Source: Sediminihabitans luteus
GTDB taxonomy: Bacteria > Actinomycetota > Actinomycetes > Actinomycetales > Cellulomonadaceae
Direction of reading: 5' to 3'
Length of the DNA stretch: 64,000 bases
Assembly: GCF_002797595.1 (NCBI RefSeq)
Contig: NZ_PGFE01000001.1
Span: 1,178,001 to 1,242,000, forward strand
The position numbers and the translations under genes were made by a program. How positions within the stretch are numbered: position 1 is the stretch's first letter; the number at the start of each line of letters is the position of its first letter. The notes under the pieces are model-generated. The model was not told the DNA's origin and made no database searches. It saw only the letters and a program-made list of their open reading frames with translations. Shown piece by piece: positions 27,897 to 37,784 of this stretch.

Positions 27897-28883
27897 ATGA
27901 CGGATCCGACGGAGGACGCCGTGGCCGGGGCCGACGCGGCCGGGGCCGGCGCGGCCGGGTCCGGTGCGGCCGGGGCTGCTGCGGTCGGGCACGAGACCAC
28001 GCAGCACGACGTGACCCTGCGCGACGGCCGCGTGCTGCGCGTGCACGACGTGCGGCCCCGCGACTCGGGTGCGACCGGCACGACCGGCACGACCGGTGCG
28101 ACCGGCACGACCGGCACCGTCGTGTGGCACCACGGCTCGCCGCAGTCCGGCGCCCCGCTCGCCCCGCTCGTCGCGGCGTGCGTCGAGCGCGGGCTGCGCC
28201 TCGTGACGTTCGGACGCGCGGGCTACGGCGGGTCGACGCCGCACCCCGGGCGGTCCGTCGCGGCGGTCGCCGACGACGTCGCCGACCTCGCCGACGCGCT
28301 CGACCTCGGCCCGTTCGCGGTGCTCGGCGCCTCCGGCGGGGGCCCGCACGCGCTCGCGTGCGCCGCGCTGCTGCCCGGTCGGGTCACCGCCGCGGTCACG
28401 TTCGCCGGCCTCGCGCCGCTCGCGGGCGGCACGCGGTCGGACGGCCCCGCGGGCGCGCCCGCCTGGTGGGCCGGGATGGCGGACGACGGCGGGCTGCGTG
28501 CCGCGCTCGACGGCCGCGAGGCCCGCGCCCGGCACGGCGAGAGCGCCGAGTTCGACCCGTCGTCGTTCACGGCCGCCGACTGGGCCGCCCTCGAGGGCAG
28601 GTGGTCCTCGCTCGGTGCGGACGCCGCCCCGGCGGGCGCGGCGTGGCCGGACGCGTTCGTCGACGACGACGTCGCGTTCGTGCGGCCCTGGGGGTTCGAC
28701 CTCGGCGCTGTCGACGTGCCCGTGCTGCTCGTGCAGGGCGACGAGGACCGCGTGGTGCCGCCCGCGCACGCCCGGATGCTGCTCGACGCGCTGCCCGAGG
28801 CCGAGCTCTGGGAGGTCCCGGGCGCGGGGCACGTGTCGGTGCTCGAGGAGCTGCCTGCGGCGCTCGACGCGCTCCTGGACTGA
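27897..28883 (+). CDS. alpha/beta hydrolase with low-complexity N-terminal region
   Basis: The 328-residue protein has about 35 Gly/Ala-rich residues, a TGTTGTTGATGTTGT stretch from a nine-base-like repeat near 28072-28113, and then a standard alpha/beta hydrolase. The oxyanion segment is HHGSPQSG, the nucleophile elbow is GASGGG (serine at the centre), the late acid is in GDEDRVV, and the histidine is in GAGHVSVLEEL. The triad is complete. Substrate unknown. A TAGAGT box at 27884-27889 stands seven bases before the ATG, so it is probably leaderless. Confidence 0.85.
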   Translation: MTDPTEDAVAGADAAGAGAAGSGAAGAAAVGHETTQHDVTLRDGRVLRVHDVRPRDSGATGTTGTTGATGTTGTVVWHHGSPQSGAPLAPLVAACVERGLRLVTFGRAGYGGSTPHPGRSVAAVADDVADLADALDLGPFAVLGASGGGPHALACAALLPGRVTAAVTFAGLAPLAGGTRSDGPAGAPAWWAGMADDGGLRAALDGREARARHGESAEFDPSSFTAADWAALEGRWSSLGADAAPAGAAWPDAFVDDDVAFVRPWGFDLGAVDVPVLLVQGDEDRVVPPAHARMLLDALPEAELWEVPGAGHVSVLEELPAALDALLD

Positions 28884-28923
28884 CCCGGCCCTCCGCCGTC
28901 CGCCCCCCCCCCCGGCCCCACCG

Positions 28924-28995
28924 CCACCGCCGAACGCAACGTTGCGCACCGTCCGGCCCCGGTCTTCGGTGCACAAGGTTGCGTTCGGCCGTGGG
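28924..28995. repeat. hairpin element B2
   Basis: ACCGCCGAACGCAACGTTG on the left (28924-28950) faces AACCTTGTGCACC-type bases on the right (28968-28995), with a few mismatches in the inner arm. It sits 40 bases after a hydrolase stop and just upstream of the CGATGAGTTC promoter motif of the next gene. Confidence 0.75.
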
Positions 28996-29010
28996 CGTTC
29001 GGCCGTCGAC

Positions 29011-29037
29011 CGATGAGTTCCCACGCGCGCAGCGGTC
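29011..29037 (+). promoter_or_regulatory. promoter-like motif CGATGAGTTC-N12-CGGTC, copy 1
   Basis: CGATGAGTTC is at 29011-29020 and CGGTC at 29033-29037. The same two blocks with the same 12-base gap occur at 37750 and 47579. It lies 55 bases before the hydrolase start at 29093 and resembles an ECF sigma-factor promoter. Confidence 0.65.
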
Positions 29038-29092
29038 CCTGCTTCCGTAGCGTGCGGAACGTCCGCGTGCGACCGACCGAGAGGGCCCGCCC

Positions 29093-30013
29093 ATGACGAA
29101 CGAGACCGTCCTGCCGGACGCACCCCGCGCCGTCCGCCACCTGAGTCTCGAGGCGCCCGGCGCGACCATCGCCTACGACGTGCACGGCGACCTCGCGAGC
29201 GCGACGCCCGAGCGGCCCGTGCTGCTCGCGATCGGGTCGCCCATGGCCGCGGGCGGGTTCGCCGAGATCGCGGCGCGCCTCGACGACCGGCCCGTCGTGA
29301 CCTACGACCCGCGCGGCGCCGGGCGCAGCACGCGGCACGACGTCGAGCCGGGCGTCACCCCGCGCTCGACCCCCGAGCTGCACGCCGACGACCTGGCGCG
29401 CGTGATCGAGGCGCTCGGCGTCGAGACGGTCGACGTGTTCGCGTCGAGCGGCGGCGCGGTCAACGCGCTCGCGCTCGTCGCCGCGCACCCGCACCTGCTG
29501 CGCACCCTCGTCGCGCACGAACCGCCGCTCGCCGAGTACGTGCCCGACCGCGCCGAGGTGCTCGCCGTGAACGCCGCGATGGCCGACGCCTACCAGCGCG
29601 ACGGGTTCGGCCCCGCGATGGCCCGGTTCCTCGGGCTCGTCATGGCCCAGGGCCCGCTGCCCGCCGGGTTCGCGGACGCCGCACCCGACCCCGCGACGTT
29701 CGGCCTCCCGACCGAGGACGACGGCCGGCGCGACGACCCGCTGCTCGGCCAGAACGTCCTCACCTGCGTGCCCTACGTGCCGGACGTCGCGCGCCTCGTC
29801 GCGGCGTCCACGCGGGTCGTGGTCGCGGCCGGCGAGGAGTCCGCGGAGCTCCTCACGGGCCGGACCGCCCGGGGCCTGGCCGCGGCGCTCGGCACCGAGG
29901 TGACCGTGTTCCCGAGCCACCACGGCGGCTTCGTCGGCGAGGGCGAGGGCATGCCCGGCAAGCCTGCGGAGTTCGCCGCGCGGCTGCGCGAGGTGCTCGA
30001 CGGGGCGCGCTGA
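29093..30013 (+). CDS. alpha/beta hydrolase
   Basis: The 306-residue protein has an alpha/beta hydrolase core. YDPRGAGRSTR follows the second strand, the elbow region reads VFASSGGAVNAL with the nucleophile serine, and the acid/histidine end is FPSHHGGFVGEGEGMPG. It resembles the cofactor-free hydrolases often found next to MarR or ECF-controlled genes. A GAGAGG ribosome site precedes the ATG. The promoter motif at 29011-29037 puts it in a shared regulon with two other genes of the window. Probably co-transcribed with the YciI-like gene 66 bases on. Confidence 0.85.
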   Translation: MTNETVLPDAPRAVRHLSLEAPGATIAYDVHGDLASATPERPVLLAIGSPMAAGGFAEIAARLDDRPVVTYDPRGAGRSTRHDVEPGVTPRSTPELHADDLARVIEALGVETVDVFASSGGAVNALALVAAHPHLLRTLVAHEPPLAEYVPDRAEVLAVNAAMADAYQRDGFGPAMARFLGLVMAQGPLPAGFADAAPDPATFGLPTEDDGRRDDPLLGQNVLTCVPYVPDVARLVAASTRVVVAAGEESAELLTGRTARGLAAALGTEVTVFPSHHGGFVGEGEGMPGKPAEFAARLREVLDGAR

Positions 30014-30079
30014 CGGGGCGCACCACACGCACGCCCGAACACCCCGAGAACCCCGAGAACGGAGAGAACGGAGAGAACC

Positions 30080-30547
30080 GTGCCGAAGTACCTGCTCGTC
30101 AAGCACTACCGTGGTGGCCCCGCACCGCACCGACCCGTCCCGACCATGGACCGCTGGGCGCCCGAGGACGTCGACGCGCACATGGCCTTCCTCGGGAAGG
30201 TCAACGACCTGCTCCGGGAGACCGGCGAGTACGTCGACGCGCAGGCGTTCGCGCCGGCGAGCTCGTGGGTGCGCTACGGCGGGCCGGACGCCGAGCCCGT
30301 GACCGCGGACGCCCCCGCCGACGGGCCCCTCGTCGCCGGGTGGTACTTCGTCGACGTCGCCTCGTACGAGCGCGCGGTCGAGCTCGCGGCGTACGTGTCG
30401 TCGGAGCCCGGGCCGGGCGGCTCGCCGCTCTACGAGTGGATCGAGATCCGCGAGGTCATGGAGTGGCGACCCACGGCCGAACGCAACCTTCCGCACCGTC
30501 CGACCGAGGTCTGTGGTGCGAAAGGTTGCGTTCGGCCGTGGGCCTGA
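30080..30547 (+). CDS. YciI-like (DGPF) protein with a repeat-derived C-terminus
   Basis: The protein is 155 residues. Residues 1-131 form a YciI-like ferredoxin-fold domain (MPKYLLVKHYRGG, VAGWYFVDVASYERAVELA, YEWIEIREVM). The last 24 residues, from TAERNLPHRP to the end, are encoded entirely by hairpin element B3 and show no domain features, so an ancestral stop was probably lost when the element arrived. YciI-like proteins are small enzymes or sensors often paired with ECF sigma factors. A GGAGAGA ribosome site precedes the GTG. Confidence 0.82.
   Translation: MPKYLLVKHYRGGPAPHRPVPTMDRWAPEDVDAHMAFLGKVNDLLRETGEYVDAQAFAPASSWVRYGGPDAEPVTADAPADGPLVAGWYFVDVASYERAVELAAYVSSEPGPGGSPLYEWIEIREVMEWRPTAERNLPHRPTEVCGAKGCVRPWA
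30470..30542. repeat. hairpin element B3 overlapping a coding end
   Basis: CCCACGGCCGAACGCAACC on the left arm (30470-30497) pairs with 30515-30542; one mismatch in 28 pairs. It lies inside the last codons of the YciI-like gene and ends nine bases before the convergent permease stop. Confidence 0.85.
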
Positions 30548-30551
30548 CGAG

Positions 30552-31474
30552 CTACTTGACGCTGCCCGCCGTCAGGCCGCCCACGATGTACTTCTGCAGC
30601 AGCAGGAACACGACCATCACGGGCACCGCGGCGAGCACCGCGCCGGCCGAGAAGATCGCCCAGTTGTTCGAGAACGCCTGCGACACGTACTGGTAGAGCC
30701 CCACGGCGAGCGTCTGCGTGCTCGGGTCGGTCAGCACGACCGACGCGATCACGTACTCGCCGGTCGTCGCGATGAACGACAGCAGCCCGACCACCGCGAG
30801 GATCGGCGCGACGAGCCGCAGGATCATCGTGAAGAAGATCCGCGCGTGCCCGGCGCCGTCGATCTTGGCGGCCTCGTCGATCGAGACCGGCACGGTCGAG
30901 AAGTAGCCGTACATGAGGTAGGTGTTCACGCCGAGCGCGCCGCCGAGGTACACCATGATCATGCCGAGGCGCGTGCCGAGACCGATCGCGGGGAACACGT
31001 CGCCGATCGATGACAGCAGCAGGAAGATCGACACGAACGCGAGGAACTGCGGGAACATCTGCACGAGCATGAGCGACAGCAGTCCCATGCGGCGTCCCGT
31101 GAACCGCATGCGCGAGAACGCGTACGCGGCCATCGCGCCCATGAACACCGTGAGCACGGCCGTCGTCAGGCCGATCACGAGCGTGTTGACGAACCACTGC
31201 CCGTACGGCTGCGACGGGTTGCCGAACAGGTCGACGTAGTTCGAGAAGTCGATGGTCGTGAACAGCGAGTTCGAGCCGACGAGCGACCCGCCCGGGTTGA
31301 GCGACGCCGAGAGCACGTACAGCAGCGGGAACACCGCGAACACGACGAGCACGAGCGCGACGAGGTGCCGCCAGCCGGTGTCCCGGAACCAGCGTCGCAG
31401 CGAGAACGGCCGCTTCTGCGGCGCCGTCGGGGTGGCGGACGGCGTGCGGCGGGGTGAGAGCGCGGGCGCGGACA

Positions 31475-31475
<1 letters not shown>
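30552..31475 (-). CDS. malG: MalG-type sugar ABC transporter permease
   Basis: The 307-residue protein has six membrane segments and the EAA loop SIDEAAKIDGAGHARIFFTMILRLVAPI near residue 200, which docks the ATPase. It ends with QKYIVGGLTAGSVKG-type residues typical of MalG. Its ATG shares one base with the malF stop (TGATG). No ATP-binding subunit is coded nearby, as expected if a shared MsiK-type ATPase elsewhere powers it. Confidence 0.9.
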
Positions 31476-33130
<1,655 letters not shown>

Positions 33131-33182
33131 GCGGGCTCCTAGCCGGCGTGCGCGGGGCCGGGGGCCCCGCGCACGCAGAGGG

Positions 33183-34451
33183 TCACTTGATCTTCGACTC
33201 GACGTTGTCGGCGGCCTTGGTCCACACCTCGGCGGGGTCACCCTCGCCCTTGATGAGCTGCAGCTCGGCGCCGCCCCAGTCGGCCCAGACCGCGGCCATC
33301 TCGGGGATCGCGGGCATCGGCACGCCGTCGAGCCCGATGTCGCCGAACGCCTTGACGTCGGCGTCGGCCGCGGCGACCTCGTCGTACGCGGTGGTGAGCG
33401 CCGGCGGGCGACCGCCGACGTCGAACAGCGCCTTCTGCGCGGCGTCGGTCGCGAGGTAGTCGGTGAGGAACTTGGTCGCGGCGACCTTGTTCTCGCTCTT
33501 GGACGAGATGAAGAACGCGTTGACGCCGAGGAACGGCTGCGCGGGCTCGCCGCCGGCCGAGGGCAGCGGGTCGATCGCGTAGTCGATGCCGGCGTCCTTG
33601 ATCGCGGGCACGTTCCACGGGCCGGTCAGGTAGTAGGGCGACTCGCCCTTCTCGAACGCCTCGAGCGCGATGTCGCCCGTGATGTTGGCGTTGAGCACGC
33701 CCTCCTCGCCCCACGTCTTGACGGCTGCGGCGAACTTCTGGCCCGCCTCGTCGCCGAGCGTGAGCCGGGTCGCGTCGTACGAGCCGTCCTCGTTCTGCGC
33801 GAAGACGCTCGAGCCGAACGACGTCTGCAGGGGGTACATGTGGTACGGGTCGCCCTGCTTGGGGTCGAGCCCGAGCAGGAACGGGTACTTGACCTTCGCG
33901 TCCGCCTCCACGGCGGCCTGGCCCTTGGCGATCACGTCGTCGAAGTCCGTCGCGACGTCCGGCACGAGCGCCGTGTTGCGCAGCAGCGCGACGTTCTCGA
34001 TCGAGTACGGCAGGCCGTACACGTCGCCGTCGTAGGTCACGGCCTGGACCGCGACGTCGGCGAGCTGGTCAGCCGTGTCGCCGAGCTCGATCGGCGAGAC
34101 CACGCCGTTCTGCACGTACGCGCCGAGCTTGTCGTGCGGGCTCACGATGATGTCCGGGCCCTTGCCCGTGGGGACCTGGCTGATGAAGTCCTGGTCGACG
34201 GTCGAGAAGTCCTTGACGACGGACTTCACGGTGATGCCGGTGTCGGCCTGGAACTGCTCGGCGATCGGCTCGACCGCGGGGGCGCGCTGCTCGTCGAGCC
34301 AGATCGTGAGGGTCTGGTCGCTCGCCGGTGCGGCGGCGGACTCGCTCGATCCGGACGACGCGGCGTCGTCGCTCGACGAGCACGCGGTGAGGGCCGTGAT
34401 CGCGGTGAGGGCCACGACCGCCGCGGCGGTCGTCCGTCTGGTCACCTTCAT
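33183..34451 (-). CDS. malE: MalE-type maltose/oligosaccharide-binding lipoprotein
   Basis: The 422-residue protein has a lipoprotein signal peptide ending in the lipobox LTAC, a Ser-rich spacer, then a type-I sugar-binding fold (TLTIWLDEQRAPAVEPIAEQF at the start, YYLTGPWNVPAIK late). It delivers sugar to MalFG. The ATG at 34451 gives a clean signal peptide. Promoter-proximal in the operon and divergent from the GH13 gene, with LacI-like sites in between. Confidence 0.92.
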   Translation of the reverse strand: MKVTRRTTAAAVVALTAITALTACSSSDDAASSGSSESAAAPASDQTLTIWLDEQRAPAVEPIAEQFQADTGITVKSVVKDFSTVDQDFISQVPTGKGPDIIVSPHDKLGAYVQNGVVSPIELGDTADQLADVAVQAVTYDGDVYGLPYSIENVALLRNTALVPDVATDFDDVIAKGQAAVEADAKVKYPFLLGLDPKQGDPYHMYPLQTSFGSSVFAQNEDGSYDATRLTLGDEAGQKFAAAVKTWGEEGVLNANITGDIALEAFEKGESPYYLTGPWNVPAIKDAGIDYAIDPLPSAGGEPAQPFLGVNAFFISSKSENKVAATKFLTDYLATDAAQKALFDVGGRPPALTTAYDEVAAADADVKAFGDIGLDGVPMPAIPEMAAVWADWGGAELQLIKGEGDPAEVWTKAADNVESKIK

Positions 34452-34545
34452 TGGTGTGCCTTCCTGGGTGGGGCGGAGGGTGAGCACCGCGCCGGCCGGA
34501 AGGCCGGGAGGTCGTTCTCCCTGAGTGCAAGCAAGGGCATGTATA

Positions 34546-34557
34546 GCAAGCGTTTCC
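34546..34557. promoter_or_regulatory. LacI-type operator-like site, malE side
   Basis: GCAAGCGTTTCC differs from the GH13-side site GGAAGCGTTTCC by one base. It lies 95 bases before the malE start and suits binding by the LacI protein encoded at 36610. Confidence 0.65.
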
Positions 34558-34566
34558 ACCCGGATG

Positions 34567-34578
34567 CAACACGCTTCC
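34567..34578. promoter_or_regulatory. degenerate LacI-type half site
   Basis: CAACACGCTTCC carries ACGCTTCC, the right half of the inverted operator form. It lies ten bases from the first site and may help binding, but this is weak on its own. Confidence 0.4.
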
Positions 34579-34701
34579 ATCCCGCGTTACGCACCTGTGA
34601 CCCGTTGCCATTTCGCGCTATTTCCTCTCAGAACCGCCGATTCTGCCGCGCAACTGGTGCCGGCCAGCGATCGCACTGGCCCCGCACTCACGGACGGGAT
34701 T

Positions 34702-34713
34702 GGAAGCGTTTCC
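34702..34713. promoter_or_regulatory. LacI-type operator-like site, GH13 side
   Basis: GGAAGCGTTTCC is a near-perfect dyad around the central CG. It lies just upstream of the -10-like TACGCT (34724-34729), a position where a repressor would block transcription of the GH13 gene. Confidence 0.65.
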
Positions 34714-34805
34714 TGATTGGCCCTACGCTGGAGGTGCACCTGGACGACCCGCTGCGCGCCGCGTCGGCCCCACGCACCGCCCGCCCCACGCCCGAGGAGA
34801 ACCCG

Positions 34806-36521
34806 TTGACGACGCTGCAGAACGCCCCCCGCCCCGACCTCTCCCCCGCCGCGAGCGCCCCGGGCGACGAGTGGTGGCGGCACGCCGTCATCTACCAGGT
34901 CTACCCGCGCTCGTTCGCGGACTCCGACGGTGACGGCGTGGGCGACCTGCCCGGCATCACCCACCGTCTGCCCGCGCTCGCGTCGCTCGGCGTCGACGCC
35001 GTCTGGCTGTCGCCGTTCTTCACCTCGCCCCAGCGCGACGCCGGCTACGACGTCGCCGACTACTGCGACGTCGACCCGGTGTTCGGCACGCTCGACGACT
35101 TCGACACCATGCTCGCGACCGCGCACGGGCTCGGGATCAAGGTCGTGGTCGACGTCGTCCCCAACCACACGTCGTCCGACCACGTCTGGTTCGCCGAGGC
35201 GCTCGCCGCGCCCGAGGGCAGCGAGGCCCGCGGACGGTACATGTTCCGCGAGGGCCGGGGCGAGCACGGCGAGCTGCCGCCCAACAACTGGGAGTCGATC
35301 TTCGGCGGGCCCGCGTGGACGCGCGTCACCCGGCCCGACGGCACCCCCGGCCAGTGGTACCTGCACCTGTTCGACTCGTCGCAGCCCGACCTCGACTGGG
35401 AGAACCCCTGGGTGCGCGAGCAGTTCCTCGACGTGCTGCGGTTCTGGCTCGACCGCGGCGTCGACGGGTTCCGCATCGACGTCGCCCACGGCATGATCAA
35501 GGCTCCCGGCCTGCCCGACTTCACGCCTCCGGCGGACGCGTCGAGCATGGGCGGCGTCGACGCCGCGACGATGACCGAGGCCGAGATCGTCGCCGCGACC
35601 CCGCCGTTCTGGGCGCAGGAGGGCGGGCACGAGATCTTCCGGTCGTGGCACGCGCTGCTCGCGCAGTACGACGGCGACCGTGCGCTGTGCGGCGAGGCAT
35701 GGGTCGAGCCCATCACGCGGCTCGCGAACTACGTGCGCCCCGACGAGCTGCACCAGACGTTCAACTTCTCGTACCTGTCGACCGCGTGGTCGGCCCCCGA
35801 CCTGCGCGGCGTCATCGACGCGTCGATCGGCGCGTTCGCGAGCGTCGGCGCCCCGAGCACGTGGGTGCTGTCCAACCACGACGTGATCCGGCACGCGAGC
35901 CGGCTCGCGCTGACCGCCGACAGCCCCCAGGGCGCCGGCATCGGGCCGCGCAGCCCCGGCCTGCCCGACGAGGAGCTCGGCCTGCGCCGCGCCCGCGCCG
36001 CGACCGCCGTCATGCTCGCGCTGCCCGGCTCGGCGTACGTCTACCAGGGCGAGGAGCTCGGGCTCCCCGAGGCGATCCACCTGCCCGACGACGCCCGCCA
36101 GGACCCCACGTGGTTCCGCACCGACGGCGAGCGCTACGGCCGCGACGGCTGCCGCGTGCCCCTGCCCTGGGAGGCCGGGGCACCGTCGTTCGGGTTCGGG
36201 CCGTCCGACGCGAGCTGGCTCCCCCAGCCCGCCGACTGGGACCGGTTCGCGCGCGACCGCCAGGCCGACGACCCGTCGTCGACCCTCTCGCTGTACCGGG
36301 CGCTGCTCGCCGCGCGCCGCGCGCACTCCCTCGGCACCGGCACTCTCACCTGGCTCGACGGCTACGGCGACGACGTGCTCGCGTTCCGCACGGGCGACGT
36401 GACCGTCGTCGCGAACCTCGGCGACGGCGTCGTCCCGCTGCCCGCGGGCGAGCTGCTCGCCGCGAGCGGACCGCTCGCCGACGGCGGCGTGCCCACGGAC
36501 ACGACCGTCTGGATCGCCTGA
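34806..36521 (+). CDS. GH13 alpha-glucosidase / oligo-alpha-glucosidase
   Basis: The 571-residue protein has the GH13 barrel: AVIYQVYPRSFADSDGDGVGDL, DVVPNHTS, DGFRIDVAHG (nucleophile Asp), CGEAWVEP (acid/base Glu) and VLSNHDVIRH (third acid). The calcium-like DSDGDGVGD loop and overall length suit alpha-1,4- or alpha-1,6-glucosidases of the oligo-1,6-glucosidase group. It has no signal peptide, so it acts on sugar brought in by MalEFG. The TTG at 34806 has a GAGGAG box; a GTG at 34734 is the alternative. Confidence 0.9.
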   Translation: MTTLQNAPRPDLSPAASAPGDEWWRHAVIYQVYPRSFADSDGDGVGDLPGITHRLPALASLGVDAVWLSPFFTSPQRDAGYDVADYCDVDPVFGTLDDFDTMLATAHGLGIKVVVDVVPNHTSSDHVWFAEALAAPEGSEARGRYMFREGRGEHGELPPNNWESIFGGPAWTRVTRPDGTPGQWYLHLFDSSQPDLDWENPWVREQFLDVLRFWLDRGVDGFRIDVAHGMIKAPGLPDFTPPADASSMGGVDAATMTEAEIVAATPPFWAQEGGHEIFRSWHALLAQYDGDRALCGEAWVEPITRLANYVRPDELHQTFNFSYLSTAWSAPDLRGVIDASIGAFASVGAPSTWVLSNHDVIRHASRLALTADSPQGAGIGPRSPGLPDEELGLRRARAATAVMLALPGSAYVYQGEELGLPEAIHLPDDARQDPTWFRTDGERYGRDGCRVPLPWEAGAPSFGFGPSDASWLPQPADWDRFARDRQADDPSSTLSLYRALLAARRAHSLGTGTLTWLDGYGDDVLAFRTGDVTVVANLGDGVVPLPAGELLAASGPLADGGVPTDTTVWIA

Positions 36522-36609
36522 GGCTTCGGTAGCATCGCAGGCGGCGGGAGCCTCGGCCCCCGCCGCCCGCACGGCCGTCCGCGCACGACCCCGACGACCT
36601 GGAGACCCG

Positions 36610-37632
36610 ATGGCGAGCATCACCGACGTCGCCGCGCTCGCGGGAGTCTCCGCCGCGACCGTCTCGCGGGCCCTCAGCGGCAACGGGCACGTCTCGGCCG
36701 CGACGCGCGGCAAGGTCGTCGAGGCCGCCGAGACGCTCGGGTACGTCGCGTCGTCGAGCGCCTCGTCGCTCGCCTCCGGACGCACCCGCAACGTCGGCGT
36801 CGTCGTGCCGTTCGTCGACCGCTGGTACTTCTCGGCCGTGATCGAGGGCGCCCAGCGCGCCCTCATGGAACGCGGCTACGACCTCACGCTCTACACGCTG
36901 CGCGAGGACGGCGCGGCCCGCGCGAGCGTGTTCGAGCAGTTCCTGCTGCGCAAGCGCGTCGACGCCGTGATCGCCGTGTCGCTCGAGCTCACCGAGGCCG
37001 AGGTGCAGCGCCTGCACGCCCTGCACAAGCCGCTCGTCGGGATCGGCGGACCGCTCACGGGCGTGCGCACCCTCACGATCGACAACCCCGCGGTCGCGCG
37101 GCTGTGCACCGAGCACCTGCTCGCGCTCGGCCACACGCGCATCGCGTTCGCCGGCGGGTCGCTCGACGAGGACGGCGCGTTCGACCTCAACCTCTCGCGC
37201 CGCCAGGGGTTCGCGCAGGCCATGCACGGCGCCGGGATCGACGTGCCCGACGAGGACTACCGCTCGGCCGAGTACTCGATCGACACCGGCTACGTCGCAG
37301 CCAAGCAGCTGCTCGGACGGCCCCACGGGCGCCCGACCGCGATCGTCGCAGGCTCCGACGAGGTCGCGATCGGCTGCATCCTCGCCGCCAAGGACCTCGG
37401 CATGTCCGTGCCCCGCGACGTGTCGATCACCGGCATCGACGACCACGAGCTCGCCGCGTTCTTCGACCTCACGACCGTCGCGCAGTTCCCCCAGCGGCAG
37501 GGCGCTCTCGCCGTCGAGCTGCTCATGGACGACCTGCACCCCGACGCCGCGGACGCCGACGCCGCGCCCCGCTCGACCGCCCTGCCGTTCGAGCTCGTGG
37601 TGCGCGGCAGCACGGCGCGCCCGGCGCCCTGA
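36610..37632 (+). CDS. LacI-family transcriptional regulator
   Basis: The 340-residue protein begins ASITDVAALAGVSAATVSRALSGNGHVSAATR, the LacI HTH and hinge. A periplasmic-binding-protein-like domain follows (GVVVPFVDRWYFSAVIEGAQ, GSDEVAIGCILAAKDLGMSVPRDVSITGIDD). It ends with the usual PFELVVRGST. It very likely represses malEFG and the GH13 gene through the CG-centred sites between them, with an imported sugar as inducer. A GGAG box precedes the ATG. Confidence 0.92.
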   Translation: MASITDVAALAGVSAATVSRALSGNGHVSAATRGKVVEAAETLGYVASSSASSLASGRTRNVGVVVPFVDRWYFSAVIEGAQRALMERGYDLTLYTLREDGAARASVFEQFLLRKRVDAVIAVSLELTEAEVQRLHALHKPLVGIGGPLTGVRTLTIDNPAVARLCTEHLLALGHTRIAFAGGSLDEDGAFDLNLSRRQGFAQAMHGAGIDVPDEDYRSAEYSIDTGYVAAKQLLGRPHGRPTAIVAGSDEVAIGCILAAKDLGMSVPRDVSITGIDDHELAAFFDLTTVAQFPQRQGALAVELLMDDLHPDAADADAAPRSTALPFELVVRGSTARPAP

Positions 37633-37659
37633 CCCGCCTGCCGGGGCGCTGCACTGCGC

Positions 37660-37720
37660 GCCGAGCACGGGGTTGGGCACACTCCGAGCGCCTCCCGGTG
37701 TGCACAACCCCGTGCTCGGC
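37660..37720. repeat. hairpin element A3 (23-15-23 bp)
   Basis: The left arm at 37660-37682 (GCCGAGCACGGGGTTGGG at its start) pairs with 37698-37720 with one mismatch. It follows the LacI stop by 27 bases and ends 29 bases before the promoter motif of the next gene. Confidence 0.85.
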
Positions 37721-37749
37721 GGTGCCTGATCGCGTGTTCGGCGACGCAC

Positions 37750-37776
37750 CGATGAGTTCTGCCGTGCCGGGCGGTC
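37750..37776 (+). promoter_or_regulatory. promoter-like motif CGATGAGTTC-N12-CGGTC, copy 2
   Basis: CGATGAGTTC at 37750-37759 and CGGTC at 37772-37776, the same spacing as the other two copies. The ATG of the next gene stands only eight bases after the second block, so transcription would start at or near the start codon. Confidence 0.65.
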
Positions 37777-37784
37777 CACCCCGC

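Larger units (their letters stand above)
34452..34805. promoter_or_regulatory. divergent control region between malE and the GH13 gene
   Basis: This 354-base gap is richer in A/T than its surroundings and holds no gene. Three LacI-type operator-like sites are listed separately. A -10-like TACGCT lies at 34724-34729 on the GH13 side, and a GAGGAG ribosome site at 34794-34799 precedes the TTG start. Confidence 0.7.

Noticed and set aside
28072-28113. Nine-base-like repeats in the hydrolase N-terminus as a functional signal
   Set aside because: They encode a flexible Thr/Gly spacer and look like simple slippage; no regulatory meaning can be supported.
37752-37784. Earlier ATG for the reductase-like gene
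   Set aside because: It is inside the conserved CGATGAGTTC block of the promoter motif, so it would not be in the transcript.
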